Shown here piece after piece: positions 41,856-50,489 of a stretch of 64,000 bases of DNA (position 1 is its first letter; each line of letters begins with the position of its first letter). The translations under genes were made by a program, and so were the position numbers. The stretch comes from Longimycelium tulufanense (lineage in GTDB: Bacteria; Actinomycetota; Actinomycetes; Mycobacteriales; Pseudonocardiaceae), in assembly GCF_014645795.1 (NCBI RefSeq), contig NZ_BMMK01000019.1, positions 57,952-121,951 of the forward strand. Reading direction: 5' to 3'. The notes under the pieces are model-generated. The model was not told the origin of the DNA. It saw nothing but the letters and a program-made list of their open reading frames with translations, and searched no databases.

Positions 41856-42965
41856 ATGGACGTCACCGTTCCCACCGCGGAGCTGGCGGAGACGGCTGGG
41901 AACGCCGTGCGGGTGTTGTCGGGACGCGTTGTTGACCCGGTTCTGTCGGGTTTGCTCATTTCCGCCGAGTCGGACGGGTTCGTGCTCGCGGGCACCGACC
42001 GCGAGCGGTCGTTTCACGCGCGTTGTCCCGGTGTCACACGCCGCGGGGGCCGGGTTCTGGTGCCAGGACGCCCGTTCGCCGAGACGCTTCGTGCCCTGGC
42101 GGAGCCCGAGGTTCGGCTGGCGGTGGAGGGTGCGCGGCTGGCCGTGCGCACCGCGGGCGGGCGTTTCGCCCTGCCGTTGCTGGACATCGACTTCCATCCC
42201 GGTGTCGACGAACCGCCACAGGTGGTCGGGACGGTGGCGGGATCGGTGCTCGCCGCAGCGGTGCCGCCGGTGGCGGCCGCGGCTTCCTCCGACGAGACGG
42301 TGCCGGCCTTCACCGGGATCCGGGTGCGTTCCGAGGGTGAACGGCTCGTGCTGGTCGCGACGGACCGGTACCGGCTCGCTGTCTGCTCGCTGCCGTGGGA
42401 ACCACGCCGCGGCGGCCTGGACGTGCTCGTGCCGGCCGCCGTGCTCGCCGAGACCGCGCGGCAGGTCCGCGGAACCAGCCGGGTCAGCCTGCACCACACG
42501 GCAGGCGACGCCGAGCGCGTGGCGTTGACCTGGCTGGAGTCGACGGTGACCAGCGGCGTGCTCGCCAGCCCGTTCCCGGACGAGGCCAAGTTCTTCTCGG
42601 CGGAGGCGGAGTGTTCCGTGACGGTACGGGCTGACGTGCTGGCCGCTTCCGTGCGGCGCGTCGCTCCCTACGCCGGCCCGTACTCCTCGATCACCCTCGA
42701 GGTCGGGGACGGCGAAGTGTGGGTGCGAGGCTCTGATCCGTCGACCGGTGAGGCCGAGGAGCGGGTCGAAGTCGGGATCTGCGGTGAGCGCGTGTCCCGC
42801 GCGTACCGGGCGACTTACCTCGCCGAGGCGTTGAATGCGTACGGCGAGGCCACGATCCGGTTCGGAATGCGGGGCATCCGGCAAGGCAGCATCATCACGG
42901 CGGTTGATGCGCGCCCGGGAGGGATCGAGTTGCGGTACCTCGTGATGCCGCTCGTACCTCGCTGA
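41856..42965 (+). CDS. DNA polymerase III beta clamp paralogue
   Basis: 369 aa from ATG 41856. Three DnaN domains are recognisable: an N-terminal MDVTVPTAELAETAGNAVRVLSG, a middle part with RYRLAVC, and the C-terminal signature ELRYLVMPLVPR in place of the YLIMPxRL end. The copy is far from dnaA, so it is a second clamp. In Streptomyces an extra DnaN (GriR) confers self-resistance to griselimycin, but no biosynthetic genes are visible here. A specialised clamp for repair or accessory polymerases is equally possible. Confidence 0.88.
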   Translation: MDVTVPTAELAETAGNAVRVLSGRVVDPVLSGLLISAESDGFVLAGTDRERSFHARCPGVTRRGGRVLVPGRPFAETLRALAEPEVRLAVEGARLAVRTAGGRFALPLLDIDFHPGVDEPPQVVGTVAGSVLAAAVPPVAAAASSDETVPAFTGIRVRSEGERLVLVATDRYRLAVCSLPWEPRRGGLDVLVPAAVLAETARQVRGTSRVSLHHTAGDAERVALTWLESTVTSGVLASPFPDEAKFFSAEAECSVTVRADVLAASVRRVAPYAGPYSSITLEVGDGEVWVRGSDPSTGEAEERVEVGICGERVSRAYRATYLAEALNAYGEATIRFGMRGIRQGSIITAVDARPGGIELRYLVMPLVPR

Positions 42966-43055
42966 CGTACTCCCCGCCATGAAGGCGCGGAACCGCGGGT
43001 CAGGGACGCAACCCATCCCAGCACGACGGCCGGGTAGCACCGAGGCGACGCCTGG

Positions 43056-43865
43056 TTATCCGTGCTCGCGGAGGTAGTCGAGCTGCGCTCGAACCGACCA
43101 CTCCGCGGCCGGCCAGAGCGACTGGTGCACGTCGGCGTAAACGATCTCGACGACCTGGCGGGCGGTCGCGTCGGGGCCGAGCTGTGCGAGCGCGGCACGC
43201 ACCTGCTCGAGACGTTGCTCGCGGTGCGCGAGGTAGGCGCGCGCGGCCTGTCCGGCGTCGGGCAGCTCGGGTCCGTGGCCCGGCAGCACCACCGTGCCGG
43301 GCGCGAGGTCGGACAGGCGGCGTAGGGACTCCAGGTAGTCGGCGAGGCGCCCGTCCGGGTGTGCGACAACGGTGGTTCCCCGGCCCAGCACGGTGTCCCC
43401 GGTGAGGACGGAGCCGTCGTCCTCCAGCAGGAAGCACAGCGAGTCACTGGTGTGGCCGGGCGTGCCCAGCACGCGAATGGTCAGGCCGGCGACCTCGACC
43501 ACGTCACCGTCGGCCAGCCCCTCCGAGCCGAGCCGGAACACCGGATCCAGGGCACGTACGGGCGCGCCGACCATCTCGGCGAAGCGTCGCGCGCCCGCGG
43601 AGTGGTCCGCATGGCCGTGGGTGAGCAGCACGAGCGACACCGGGCCGTGCGCGGCGACCTGGCGCAGGTGCTGCTCGTCGTCCGGCCCCGGGTCCACCAC
43701 GACCGAGGCTTCGCTGTCACCACCGCCCAGCAGCCAGGTGTTGGTGCCGTCGAGGGTCATCGGCGACGGGTTCGACGCGAGCACCACCGCCGCGTTCCTG
43801 GTGACCTGACGGAGTTCGCCGTACGCGGGATGTTGGGCGCGGACTCCCTCGACGAAACCACTCAC
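43056..43865 (-). CDS. Metallo-beta-lactamase-fold hydrolase (Rv3677c-type)
   Basis: 269 aa from GTG 43865, overlapping the Nudix stop by 4 nt. Zn ligands: THGHADHSAG (HxHxDH), then LGTPGHTSDS, GDTVLG and a final PGHGPEL. The N-terminal part and the GTNTWLLGG strand match the LACTB2/glyoxalase-II-like group. Substrate unknown; RNase- or thioesterase-like roles are possible. Confidence 0.9.
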   Translation of the reverse strand: MSGFVEGVRAQHPAYGELRQVTRNAAVVLASNPSPMTLDGTNTWLLGGGDSEASVVVDPGPDDEQHLRQVAAHGPVSLVLLTHGHADHSAGARRFAEMVGAPVRALDPVFRLGSEGLADGDVVEVAGLTIRVLGTPGHTSDSLCFLLEDDGSVLTGDTVLGRGTTVVAHPDGRLADYLESLRRLSDLAPGTVVLPGHGPELPDAGQAARAYLAHREQRLEQVRAALAQLGPDATARQVVEIVYADVHQSLWPAAEWSVRAQLDYLREHG

Positions 43866-44734
43866 CTGTGCTCCAGCCGGTCCTCGGGGCGGGCGTCCAG
43901 GTGCCCGGCCGCCTCCTGGTACTCCGGGTCCCCGGGCAGGACGACCCGAAGCACGCCGTCCCGGCGCACCACGCGCGGGACGATCTTGGCGATCCGGCGC
44001 TCGACGGTGAGTGCCCGCGCCAGCGAGCCGCATTCGGCCAGCTCGGCCAAGGTCATCCAGGTCGGTGGCAGCAGTGCCCGCCGCCCGGCCTGCCAGTCGG
44101 CCAGCGCGTCGGCCGGTCGCTGCCAGGCCGAGTCCTCGGCCTCGCTGGTGGCGCCGTCCGCGTGTTGGCCGGTGGGGACGGCGGCCAGGAAGAACCGGGC
44201 GTCGTAGCGGCGCTGCTCCTCCGGCGGGGTCACCCAGTTCGCCCACGGCCGCAGCAGGTCGGCACGCAGCACCAGGCCCGCGCCGGCCAGGAACTCGGCC
44301 AGCGAGGCTTCCCGGGCGACCAGGGCCCTGCGTGCCCCGGCGTAGGGGGTGGTGTCGGCGACCACGGAGTCGGCGTCGGGGCCGGCGAGCAGCACGCCGG
44401 CCTCCTCGAAGGTCTCCCGGACGGCGGCGCAGACCAGGGCGCGGGCCAGCTCCGGCCCGCAGCCGAACCGCTCGGCCCACCACGTCGGCTCCGGTCCCGT
44501 CCAGGCCACGGCGGTGTCGGCGTCCCGGCGGTCCACGCCGCCGCCGGGAAAGGCGCTCATGCCGCCGGCGAAGGCCATGCCGAGCACGCGGCGGAGGAGG
44601 AACACCTCGATGCCGTGGGCACCGTCCCTGGCCAGAACGACGGTCGCGGCGTCCTTGGGCGTCGCGGACGCGGCCGACGGCTCGTCCGGGACGAACCCGG
44701 GCGGCAGCGTCAGGTCCTCCGGCAGTTCGGGCAC
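43862..44734 (-). CDS. NUDT19-like Nudix hydrolase
   Basis: 290 aa. The Nudix box is split as in NUDT7/19-like proteins: AFAGGMSAFPGGGVDRRD precedes a ~35-residue insert and then AAVRETFEEAGVLL. A long helical C-terminal part follows. Possibly a CoA or acyl-CoA pyrophosphatase. Operon with the MBL gene (4-nt overlap) and an upstream small gene (9-bp gap). Confidence 0.85.
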   Translation of the reverse strand: MPELPEDLTLPPGFVPDEPSAASATPKDAATVVLARDGAHGIEVFLLRRVLGMAFAGGMSAFPGGGVDRRDADTAVAWTGPEPTWWAERFGCGPELARALVCAAVRETFEEAGVLLAGPDADSVVADTTPYAGARRALVAREASLAEFLAGAGLVLRADLLRPWANWVTPPEEQRRYDARFFLAAVPTGQHADGATSEAEDSAWQRPADALADWQAGRRALLPPTWMTLAELAECGSLARALTVERRIAKIVPRVVRRDGVLRVVLPGDPEYQEAAGHLDARPEDRLEHR

Positions 44735-44743
44735 GCCCCGACC

Positions 44744-45019
44744 CTAGAGGGGGGTCCGCGCGGTTGACGAGAGGCGAGTGGGGCCGAGCACGACGCGCGG
44801 CGGCCGGTCAGCGGAAAAGAGCACCTCGGAGATCAACACGGATTGCCCCGCGAGCACCACGGGCTGCCCGCGTACCAGCACGGCGTGGCGGGCCCCGGGC
44901 CCATCTTCCTGCCAGTAACACAGCCGGACCCGGTCCCCGGCGACGGCGGTTACCGCATACCGAACGCGCCGTGGGTCGGCCACCACGCCGCCGAGCGGGA
45001 CTGTCACCCCTGTCACCAC
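44744..45019 (-). CDS. Small beta-rich hypothetical protein
   Basis: 91 aa. GTG pair at 45014-45019, behind GAGGGGGGATGT. All-beta character (VTGVTVPLGGVVADPRRVRY, LCYWQEDG, VLISEVLFS), about 90 residues with no catalytic motif. It opens the hyp-nudix-MBL run and is divergent from the oxidoreductase gene 84 bp away. Family not recognised. Confidence 0.65.
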   Translation of the reverse strand: MVTGVTVPLGGVVADPRRVRYAVTAVAGDRVRLCYWQEDGPGARHAVLVRGQPVVLAGQSVLISEVLFSADRPPRVVLGPTRLSSTARTPL

Positions 45020-45103
45020 ACATCCCCCCTCTGGTGAATCGCGTGCGGCTGGGACGGCGCGGCGGCGGCCGCGGTTCCAGCGTGTTCGGTGCACGATGGG
45101 GCG

Positions 45104-45988
45104 GTGGACGAGCAGCTCCGGGTTGGACTCGTGGGAGCAGGGCCGTGGGCACAACGGGTACACGCTCCCGGTATCGCCGATCACCCAGGAACGCGGCTGA
45201 CCGCGGTGTGGTCCCGGCAACGGGCGAGCGCGGAGAAGCTGGCCGGGCCGCACGGAGCGGAGACCGTCGACAACCCGGCCGAGCTGCTGGCCACTGTGGA
45301 CGCCGTGGCGTTCGCGGTCCCGCCCGCGGTGCAGGCCGAGCTCGCGCTCGCCGCGATCCGCGCGGACAAGCACGTGATCCTGGAGAAGCCACTCGGGTCC
45401 ACTGTGGAGGACGCGGAGCGGTTGGCGGGCTCGGTGACCGAGCGCAACGTCGTCGCGTTGCTGATGCTGACCCGCCGGTTCGCGCCGGAAACCCGGGCCT
45501 GGCTTGCCGAGCTGGATCGACTCGGCGGCTGGGCGGGTGGCTCCGCCCGCTGGCTCTCCGGTGCGCTGTTGGGAGTAATCGATGACAACGGTTGGCGGCA
45601 CGGCGAGGGTGCCCTTGCGGACATCGGTCCGCACGCCATCGACCTCATCGACGCCGCGTTGGGCGACGTGTCGGAAGTCCTTGCGGCACATCGTTCCCGC
45701 CACGACCTGTGGTCCCTCATGTTCGGGCACCAGAACGGCGCGAGCAGCACGGTGACGATGTCGCTCCATCTTCCGGTGCGACCGACCATCGTCGAGTTCG
45801 CCGTGTACGGTGTGCACGGTTTCCGCGCGCTGTCAGGGCGAGCCACCCCGGCGGAAGAGTGCTACACGAACCTGCTCGACGACCTCGTCGCCATGGTGCA
45901 GACGGGAACCCGCGAGCACCCCTGCGATGTGCGCCGGGGTCTTCACCTGCAACGGATTCTGGCGGACGCGCGCCGGCGGGCCGGTTAG
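45104..45988 (+). CDS. Gfo/Idh/MocA-family oxidoreductase
   Basis: 294 aa from GTG 45104; a GTG at 45089 is also possible. Rossmann start VGLVGAGPWAQ, the EKP cofactor motif in VILEKPLGST, and a GEGALADIGPHAIDLIDAAL segment with the H-x3-D of the catalytic loop. Sugar or polyol dehydrogenase of unknown substrate. Not part of the matching mycobacterial segment. Confidence 0.88.
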   Translation: MDEQLRVGLVGAGPWAQRVHAPGIADHPGTRLTAVWSRQRASAEKLAGPHGAETVDNPAELLATVDAVAFAVPPAVQAELALAAIRADKHVILEKPLGSTVEDAERLAGSVTERNVVALLMLTRRFAPETRAWLAELDRLGGWAGGSARWLSGALLGVIDDNGWRHGEGALADIGPHAIDLIDAALGDVSEVLAAHRSRHDLWSLMFGHQNGASSTVTMSLHLPVRPTIVEFAVYGVHGFRALSGRATPAEECYTNLLDDLVAMVQTGTREHPCDVRRGLHLQRILADARRRAG

Positions 45989-46070
45989 CGCATCCGAGTT
46001 ACCCCGGCTAACACGAGCGCATCTCATTCGATCAACTGGTTACCGAACGCACGCGCGGCGGGGGACACCA

Positions 46071-47309
46071 GTGACCGGACTGCAGACGGAGCTCTACGCT
46101 TACACCATCGATCCAGAGACGTTGCAGGAGAAACTGCGCCGCCCGGAACGATTGGCCGCCTGGTTGGACCAGGCACTGCGGACAACGGAGCCCGGCAACC
46201 CGGCGGAAGCCCGCATGCACCACACACAGATCGGTGTCGCCGCGCGGCTGCTGCGCCGGTTGGACGTTGCCGAGGAGCACCTGCGGGCCGCGTTACGGTT
46301 GGCCGAACGGTATGGGCCGACGCCGTCGGAGGTGCTGGCCCGCGCGCGGTTCGCCCAGGCACTGCAGGGCCAGGGGCGTTTCGGGGAGGCGTTGCGGGAG
46401 TTCGAGCGTTGCCTGGAGGAGGGCCGGCTGCTCCCGGAGCTCGGTAACCACTACATCTTCGTGTTCCACCAGGCTGGTAGGGCGTACTACGAGTCCGGGA
46501 AGTGGGACCGGGCAAGGGAGTTGCTCGCTACCGCGCTGCGCCTGCAGCTGGAGTCCGAACCGGACGAGGAGGCCGTGGAGTCGGCACGGGTGGCGTTAGA
46601 CGCCTCGGATGCCTGCGCGACCGCGGCAGACGTGGGACGCGAGCTGTACCGACTGGTTCCTGAGGTGCACGACCATGCCGCCGAACGGCTCAACGAATTG
46701 TTCGACCGAAATGGCTTACAGGCGCATGGAGACTTCCTTCTTCCGCTGCGCACGTTGCTGCTTGCTGGGCCGGTACACACCGATCTTGCGCGAGCAGTGC
46801 ACCGGGAATACGACGGGGACGTCGATGCGGCGCTCGCGCAGCTGGCGGCCCATGACTGGCTGCAGTTACGGGGCAACCACCTCGTGGCCTCCGAGCGGAC
46901 ACGTGAGGTGCTGACAGCGTTGCTCGACATCATCGACGACACCGCACGCGGGCTGTGGGGTCAACCGGTCGAGTTGCTCGAGTCGCTGGACGAGGTGGTC
47001 TGCCGCGGAACGGGCACGTCGTCGGGGCGGGTCTACGACCCCTGGGTGGCGGCCGCCCCGAACTCCGGCATTGCCGGGCGGTTTTTCGACAGGTTGTGTG
47101 CACTCCAGGCGCACCGCGCGGACGCCCGGGCGACGGCACGACTCGGTGAGGGCGTCACCATCGACCAGATGCGGGCACTCCCGCTGGGCGACCCGGTGCG
47201 GATTCGCGCGGCCGCAGCGACGGACCGCATCGCGGCGCGCCTCTTCCGACCACTGGACGTGGAGGTTCGGGTACGGCTGACGGATGCCCTCCACGCGCTC
47301 CCGGCCTGA
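46071..47309 (+). CDS. Tetratricopeptide-type protein with TTA codons
   Basis: 412 aa from GTG 46071. Helical repeats (AEEHLRAALRLAERYG, FGEALREFERCLEEGRLL, KWDRARELLATALRL) of the TPR kind are followed by a C-terminal region of less clear fold (VWDRVYDP-like and PVRIRAAAATDRIAARL). Four in-frame TTA leucine codons (46293, 46596, 46716, 46866) are unusual for such GC-rich DNA. Function unknown. Confidence 0.75.
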   Translation: MTGLQTELYAYTIDPETLQEKLRRPERLAAWLDQALRTTEPGNPAEARMHHTQIGVAARLLRRLDVAEEHLRAALRLAERYGPTPSEVLARARFAQALQGQGRFGEALREFERCLEEGRLLPELGNHYIFVFHQAGRAYYESGKWDRARELLATALRLQLESEPDEEAVESARVALDASDACATAADVGRELYRLVPEVHDHAAERLNELFDRNGLQAHGDFLLPLRTLLLAGPVHTDLARAVHREYDGDVDAALAQLAAHDWLQLRGNHLVASERTREVLTALLDIIDDTARGLWGQPVELLESLDEVVCRGTGTSSGRVYDPWVAAAPNSGIAGRFFDRLCALQAHRADARATARLGEGVTIDQMRALPLGDPVRIRAAAATDRIAARLFRPLDVEVRVRLTDALHALPA

Positions 47310-47558
47310 GCACGCGCTCACAGCCGAGGCGGCCAGGTGCCCGAGCCGGTCGAGTTCGAGGTTGCTGTTGTGGCGAGTACGCGGAGGGGGTCGACCCCTC
47401 GCGGCCACCTCGGAGGTGGGGCCGACTGCATTCCGCGAGGCAACAGCCGCGCGGGGAAGCACTCGTGGTTCGAGGTCGGCTTCGGCTCCGCTTCCCTGCG
47501 GACGCCGGTATGTCAGCGAGCGTGACTTCCGTCCGGGAGCGGCAGCGGACAGGGCCCG

Positions 47559-48575
47559 TCAGGGCGTGGGCGGGATGCTCGAGGAACCCAGGGGCGGGTA
47601 TCCGTTGGGCGCCCCCAGCTCGGGGCCGCCCGCCGGTCTCCCCTCGCCTTCGCCCTCGTCCATCTCGCCGGAAAGCTGCCAGCCGGAGGTCTCCGGGCGG
47701 TCATCGCGCTCGCGCTGCTCGAGTTCCTCGTGCAGCCGCTGCAACAGTCCGCGCTCCCGCTCGGTGAGCCTGGAGTCCACCGCGGCCGGCAACCGCGCCG
47801 GCTGCTCCCGACGCGGCTCGTCAGTCCGCACCGAGAGCACCTCGGGTTCCGGGAGGTCGTCCACCGCCGGTGGTTCCGAGCTCCGCGGGTTGTCCTCGTA
47901 GTCCCCGTAGCCCTGCCGGCGCGGGTTGTGCCGCTCCGCGCCAGCGGGTTCCGGCCCCGTGTCGGCGGGAGCCCGGCCGTCCAGCACCACCGGCATCGAT
48001 GCCTCCAGGGCCCTCCGGTGGTATTCGGGCAGTTCCTCCCCCGCCCGGTATACCTCGACCGCAGCGCGGGATCCGGCCTGTCGCACCGCGTTCGTCATCT
48101 GGTAGGCGGTGGCCGCGGCGAACCCGTCGTGTTCGATCTCCACCAGCAGCACGCGTTGCGGGACCCTGCCCGGTGTTGCGCCGGCCGGCGTGGTCCGCCA
48201 CGTGGTCCGTACCGAGCGCACCCCGCCCACGCGGGCGGCGGCCGACCGGAGGGCGGAGCGAACGTCCTCATCACCGTCGTTCCGGCTGGAGAACCGGTGC
48301 GGGTCGGTCGGGGATTCGTCCAACACGGCAAGCCGTTCCACCAGCGTCGGCTCCGACGCGGTCACGTCCAGCAGCCTTCGGAGCTGGTACTGCTCTCCCG
48401 AGGTCACCGGAATCCGGCCGGCCAGCAGGCAGCCCACGAGCAGTTCGACCGCGCGGTCCGGCTCGGCCACGGCGACCAGCTCGCGCGCCGACGCGAGCGC
48501 GTCGTCGTCCACCCGCCCGGCGAAGCCGAGCAGCAGGTGGTGCAGCCGGTCCGGTAGCGCGTGCGTCTCCGCCAC
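47559..48575 (-). CDS. Hypothetical protein, paralogue of next gene, with disordered tail
   Basis: 338 aa from GTG 48575 (VAETHALPDRLHHLLLG). The N-terminal ~190 residues resemble the 204-aa protein encoded just upstream: a leading helix with LLGFAGRVDDDAL, a GRIPVTSGEQYQLRRLLD segment and a VLLVEIEHD strand, then YHRRALEASMPVV. The C-terminal ~130 residues are Pro/Glu/Arg-rich and probably disordered, with a short coiled helix (RLTERERGLLQRLHEELEQRER). No known family. Confidence 0.7.
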   Translation of the reverse strand: MAETHALPDRLHHLLLGFAGRVDDDALASARELVAVAEPDRAVELLVGCLLAGRIPVTSGEQYQLRRLLDVTASEPTLVERLAVLDESPTDPHRFSSRNDGDEDVRSALRSAAARVGGVRSVRTTWRTTPAGATPGRVPQRVLLVEIEHDGFAAATAYQMTNAVRQAGSRAAVEVYRAGEELPEYHRRALEASMPVVLDGRAPADTGPEPAGAERHNPRRQGYGDYEDNPRSSEPPAVDDLPEPEVLSVRTDEPRREQPARLPAAVDSRLTERERGLLQRLHEELEQRERDDRPETSGWQLSGEMDEGEGEGRPAGGPELGAPNGYPPLGSSSIPPTP

Positions 48576-48629
48576 GGATGCCTCCTTCCCGCCCGCGCCA
48601 CCCGCGGGCCGCGGTCCAACCAAGATCAG

Positions 48630-49244
48630 TTATGCTGGGACCACGTCCGCCCCGGTGCTCACCAGCTCCGACGTGCGCAACGCCGCGCGGTGGTAGGCGG
48701 GCGGGTCGAGGTCCGTCGGCAACACCTCGACCACCGGCTCGTGCTCGCCGAGCGCGCGCAACATGCGTTGCAGCTCCCCGGTGAGCCCGGGCAGGTCGCC
48801 GGTGGCGGTGACCAGCACGACGCGGACCACGTCGCCGTGCGGGCTCCGGCGCCAGCAGCATCGCACCTCGCGTACGCCGGGGCGGCCGCGTAACGCGGCA
48901 CCGAGCACGACGAGTGTCGGGTCCGCGCCACCCCGGTCCGGTGGGTCGGAGGTGAACTCGTAGCCCACGTCGGGGCGCTCGGGGCGCACCGAGAGGGCGG
49001 CCAGGGCCGCGGGGTCCGCGCCCAGCGGGCTCAAGGCGTTCCGGAGCAGCCGGTGCTCCCGTTCGGAGCAGCCGATCCGGTCGTGCAGCAGGGTCCGGGG
49101 CAGGGCGCGCGCCAGCACGTCGAGCGCCCCACCAGCCAGCCAGTCCCGGTACCGCCACAGCAGGTCGTCCGGCAGCCGGCCGGCCAGCCGGAGCAGCAGC
49201 TCGTGGCAGTCCCGCTCCGCACCGGGCGTGGTCGTCGATCCCAT
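48630..49244 (-). CDS. Hypothetical protein, tandem paralogue
   Basis: 204 aa from ATG 49244, 17 bp after RidA. Same layout as the downstream gene: HELLLRLAGRLPDDLLWRYRD, a REHRLLRNALSPLG segment, and a strand PHGDVVRVVLVTATGD before YHRAALRTSELV. It lacks the disordered tail, so the pair arose by duplication with later tail gain or loss. Function unknown. Confidence 0.7.
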   Translation of the reverse strand: MGSTTTPGAERDCHELLLRLAGRLPDDLLWRYRDWLAGGALDVLARALPRTLLHDRIGCSEREHRLLRNALSPLGADPAALAALSVRPERPDVGYEFTSDPPDRGGADPTLVVLGAALRGRPGVREVRCCWRRSPHGDVVRVVLVTATGDLPGLTGELQRMLRALGEHEPVVEVLPTDLDPPAYHRAALRTSELVSTGADVVPA

Positions 49245-49261
49245 GCCGAACCCCACCCGGC

Positions 49262-49726
49262 TCAGCCGACCTCGACCACGAGCTCGACCTCGACCGGGGC
49301 ACCCAGCGGCAGCTCGGCGACGCCGACCGCGGAGCGGGCGTGCCGGCCCGCCTCGCCGAACACCTCGCCGAACAGCTCGGAGGCGCCGTTGATCACGGCG
49401 GGCTGGCCGGTGAACCCGTCGGCGGAGGCCACGAAGCCGACCACCTTGACCACCCGGACCAACGCGTCCAGGCCGACGAGCGCGTCCACGGCGGCCAGCG
49501 CGTTCAACGCGCACAGCCCGGCCAGACCCTTGGCCTCCTCGGGCCCGACCTCGCCGCCGACCTTTCCGGTCACCGGTAGGGCACCGTTGACGAACGGCAG
49601 CTGTCCGGAGGTGAACACGAGCGAGCCGCTGCGCATGGCCGGCACGTAGGCCGCGACCGGTGCCGCGACCGGTGGTAGCTCGATGCCCAGCTCGGACAGG
49701 CGCTGCTTCCAGGCGCCCACGCTCAC
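49262..49726 (-). CDS. RidA/YjgF-family protein
   Basis: 154 aa from GTG 49726 (overlaps the DUF4177 stop). Longer RidA type (Rv3678c-like) with VFTSGQLPFVNG, GLAGLCALNALAAVDALVG and the end VAELPLGAPVEVELVVEVG. Canonical RidA enamine/imine deaminase has a key Arg in the RxxV segment near residue 105; the equivalent here is less certain, so activity should be checked. Confidence 0.88.
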   Translation of the reverse strand: MSVGAWKQRLSELGIELPPVAAPVAAYVPAMRSGSLVFTSGQLPFVNGALPVTGKVGGEVGPEEAKGLAGLCALNALAAVDALVGLDALVRVVKVVGFVASADGFTGQPAVINGASELFGEVFGEAGRHARSAVGVAELPLGAPVEVELVVEVG

Positions 49727-49881
49727 TCCCCCTTCGGCCGCTTCAGGTAGGCCACGTGCTGTTCCCCGCTGGGGTTGGGCAGGACGGTGACGAGCTCCCA
49801 GCCGTCCGCGCCCCACTGGTCGAGAATCTGCTTGGTGGCGTGGATCAGCAGCGGGACGGTGGCGTACTCCCACTTGGTCAT
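49723..49881 (-). CDS. DUF4177 small protein (Rv3678A-type)
   Basis: 52 aa from ATG 49881 (MTKWEYATVPLLIHATKQIL). The DUF4177 hallmark LDQWGADGWELVTVLPNP is complete. Too short for an enzyme; possibly a partner of RidA. Starts the four-gene run to 47559. Confidence 0.85.
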   Translation of the reverse strand: MTKWEYATVPLLIHATKQILDQWGADGWELVTVLPNPSGEQHVAYLKRPKGE

Positions 49882-49982
49882 GGCGCGGAGCGTAGCCAAC
49901 ACGCCGGCCGTTCGGGTGGACGAGCCCACCCGGTCGCGGCCGGATCGCCGGCTCCCGACCCCCGAACACCGGGTTTACCGTC

Positions 49983-50240
49983 GTGGTCGTGGAGACCTGG
50001 CGGATCGTCGCGGCCAGCCTGATGGCGGTGGGCGGCTTCATCCTCGCCCTGGTCGCCATGGCCCAGACCAGGGACCGGCGGGGCCGCGACCAGCTGGATG
50101 TGCTGCGCACCGGCGCCATCGCGCTCGGCATCCTCGCCGTGATCACGCTGCTGGTGGCCACGGTGCTGCCATCGACGGTGAGCTGGGGGCTGGTCGCCGC
50201 CTCATGGATCATGGTCGGGGTGGTCACCCTCGCCGACTAG
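49983..50240 (+). CDS. Small two-helix membrane protein
   Basis: About 85 aa from GTG 49983 (GTG 49989 equally likely). Two or three hydrophobic segments (VAASLMAVGGFILALVAMA, TGAIALGILAVITLLVATVL, WGLVAASWIMVGVVTL) with a basic loop between. It is divergent from the DUF4177 gene. Real coding is supported by the membrane pattern; no family recognised. Confidence 0.55.
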   Translation: MVVETWRIVAASLMAVGGFILALVAMAQTRDRRGRDQLDVLRTGAIALGILAVITLLVATVLPSTVSWGLVAASWIMVGVVTLAD

Positions 50241-50489
50241 CGCGGTGACCACTTACCGTCGCCGGGTTGACAGCACCCAATCGCCCCGGCGACAGCACTC
50301 GCGCCGACCCGTAATCCTTCCTGGACATCGCCCTAGCCGTACCGATCCGTTGGGTTGGAATGCGATTGGCGGGTGGTCTGCGACGAGCTGTTGGTTTCCC
50401 GGGTGGTTGGGGATATCGGTTGGCCACCGGGTGATCGACCCCACGCCGCGAACCGCGCCCGGCGGCGGCATGCCGCCTACGCTGGGCAC

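Noticed and set aside
43866..44483. Upstream extension of the metallo-beta-lactamase frame
   Set aside because: The Nudix gene occupies this DNA; the GTG at 43865 with its 4-nt overlap is the sensible start.
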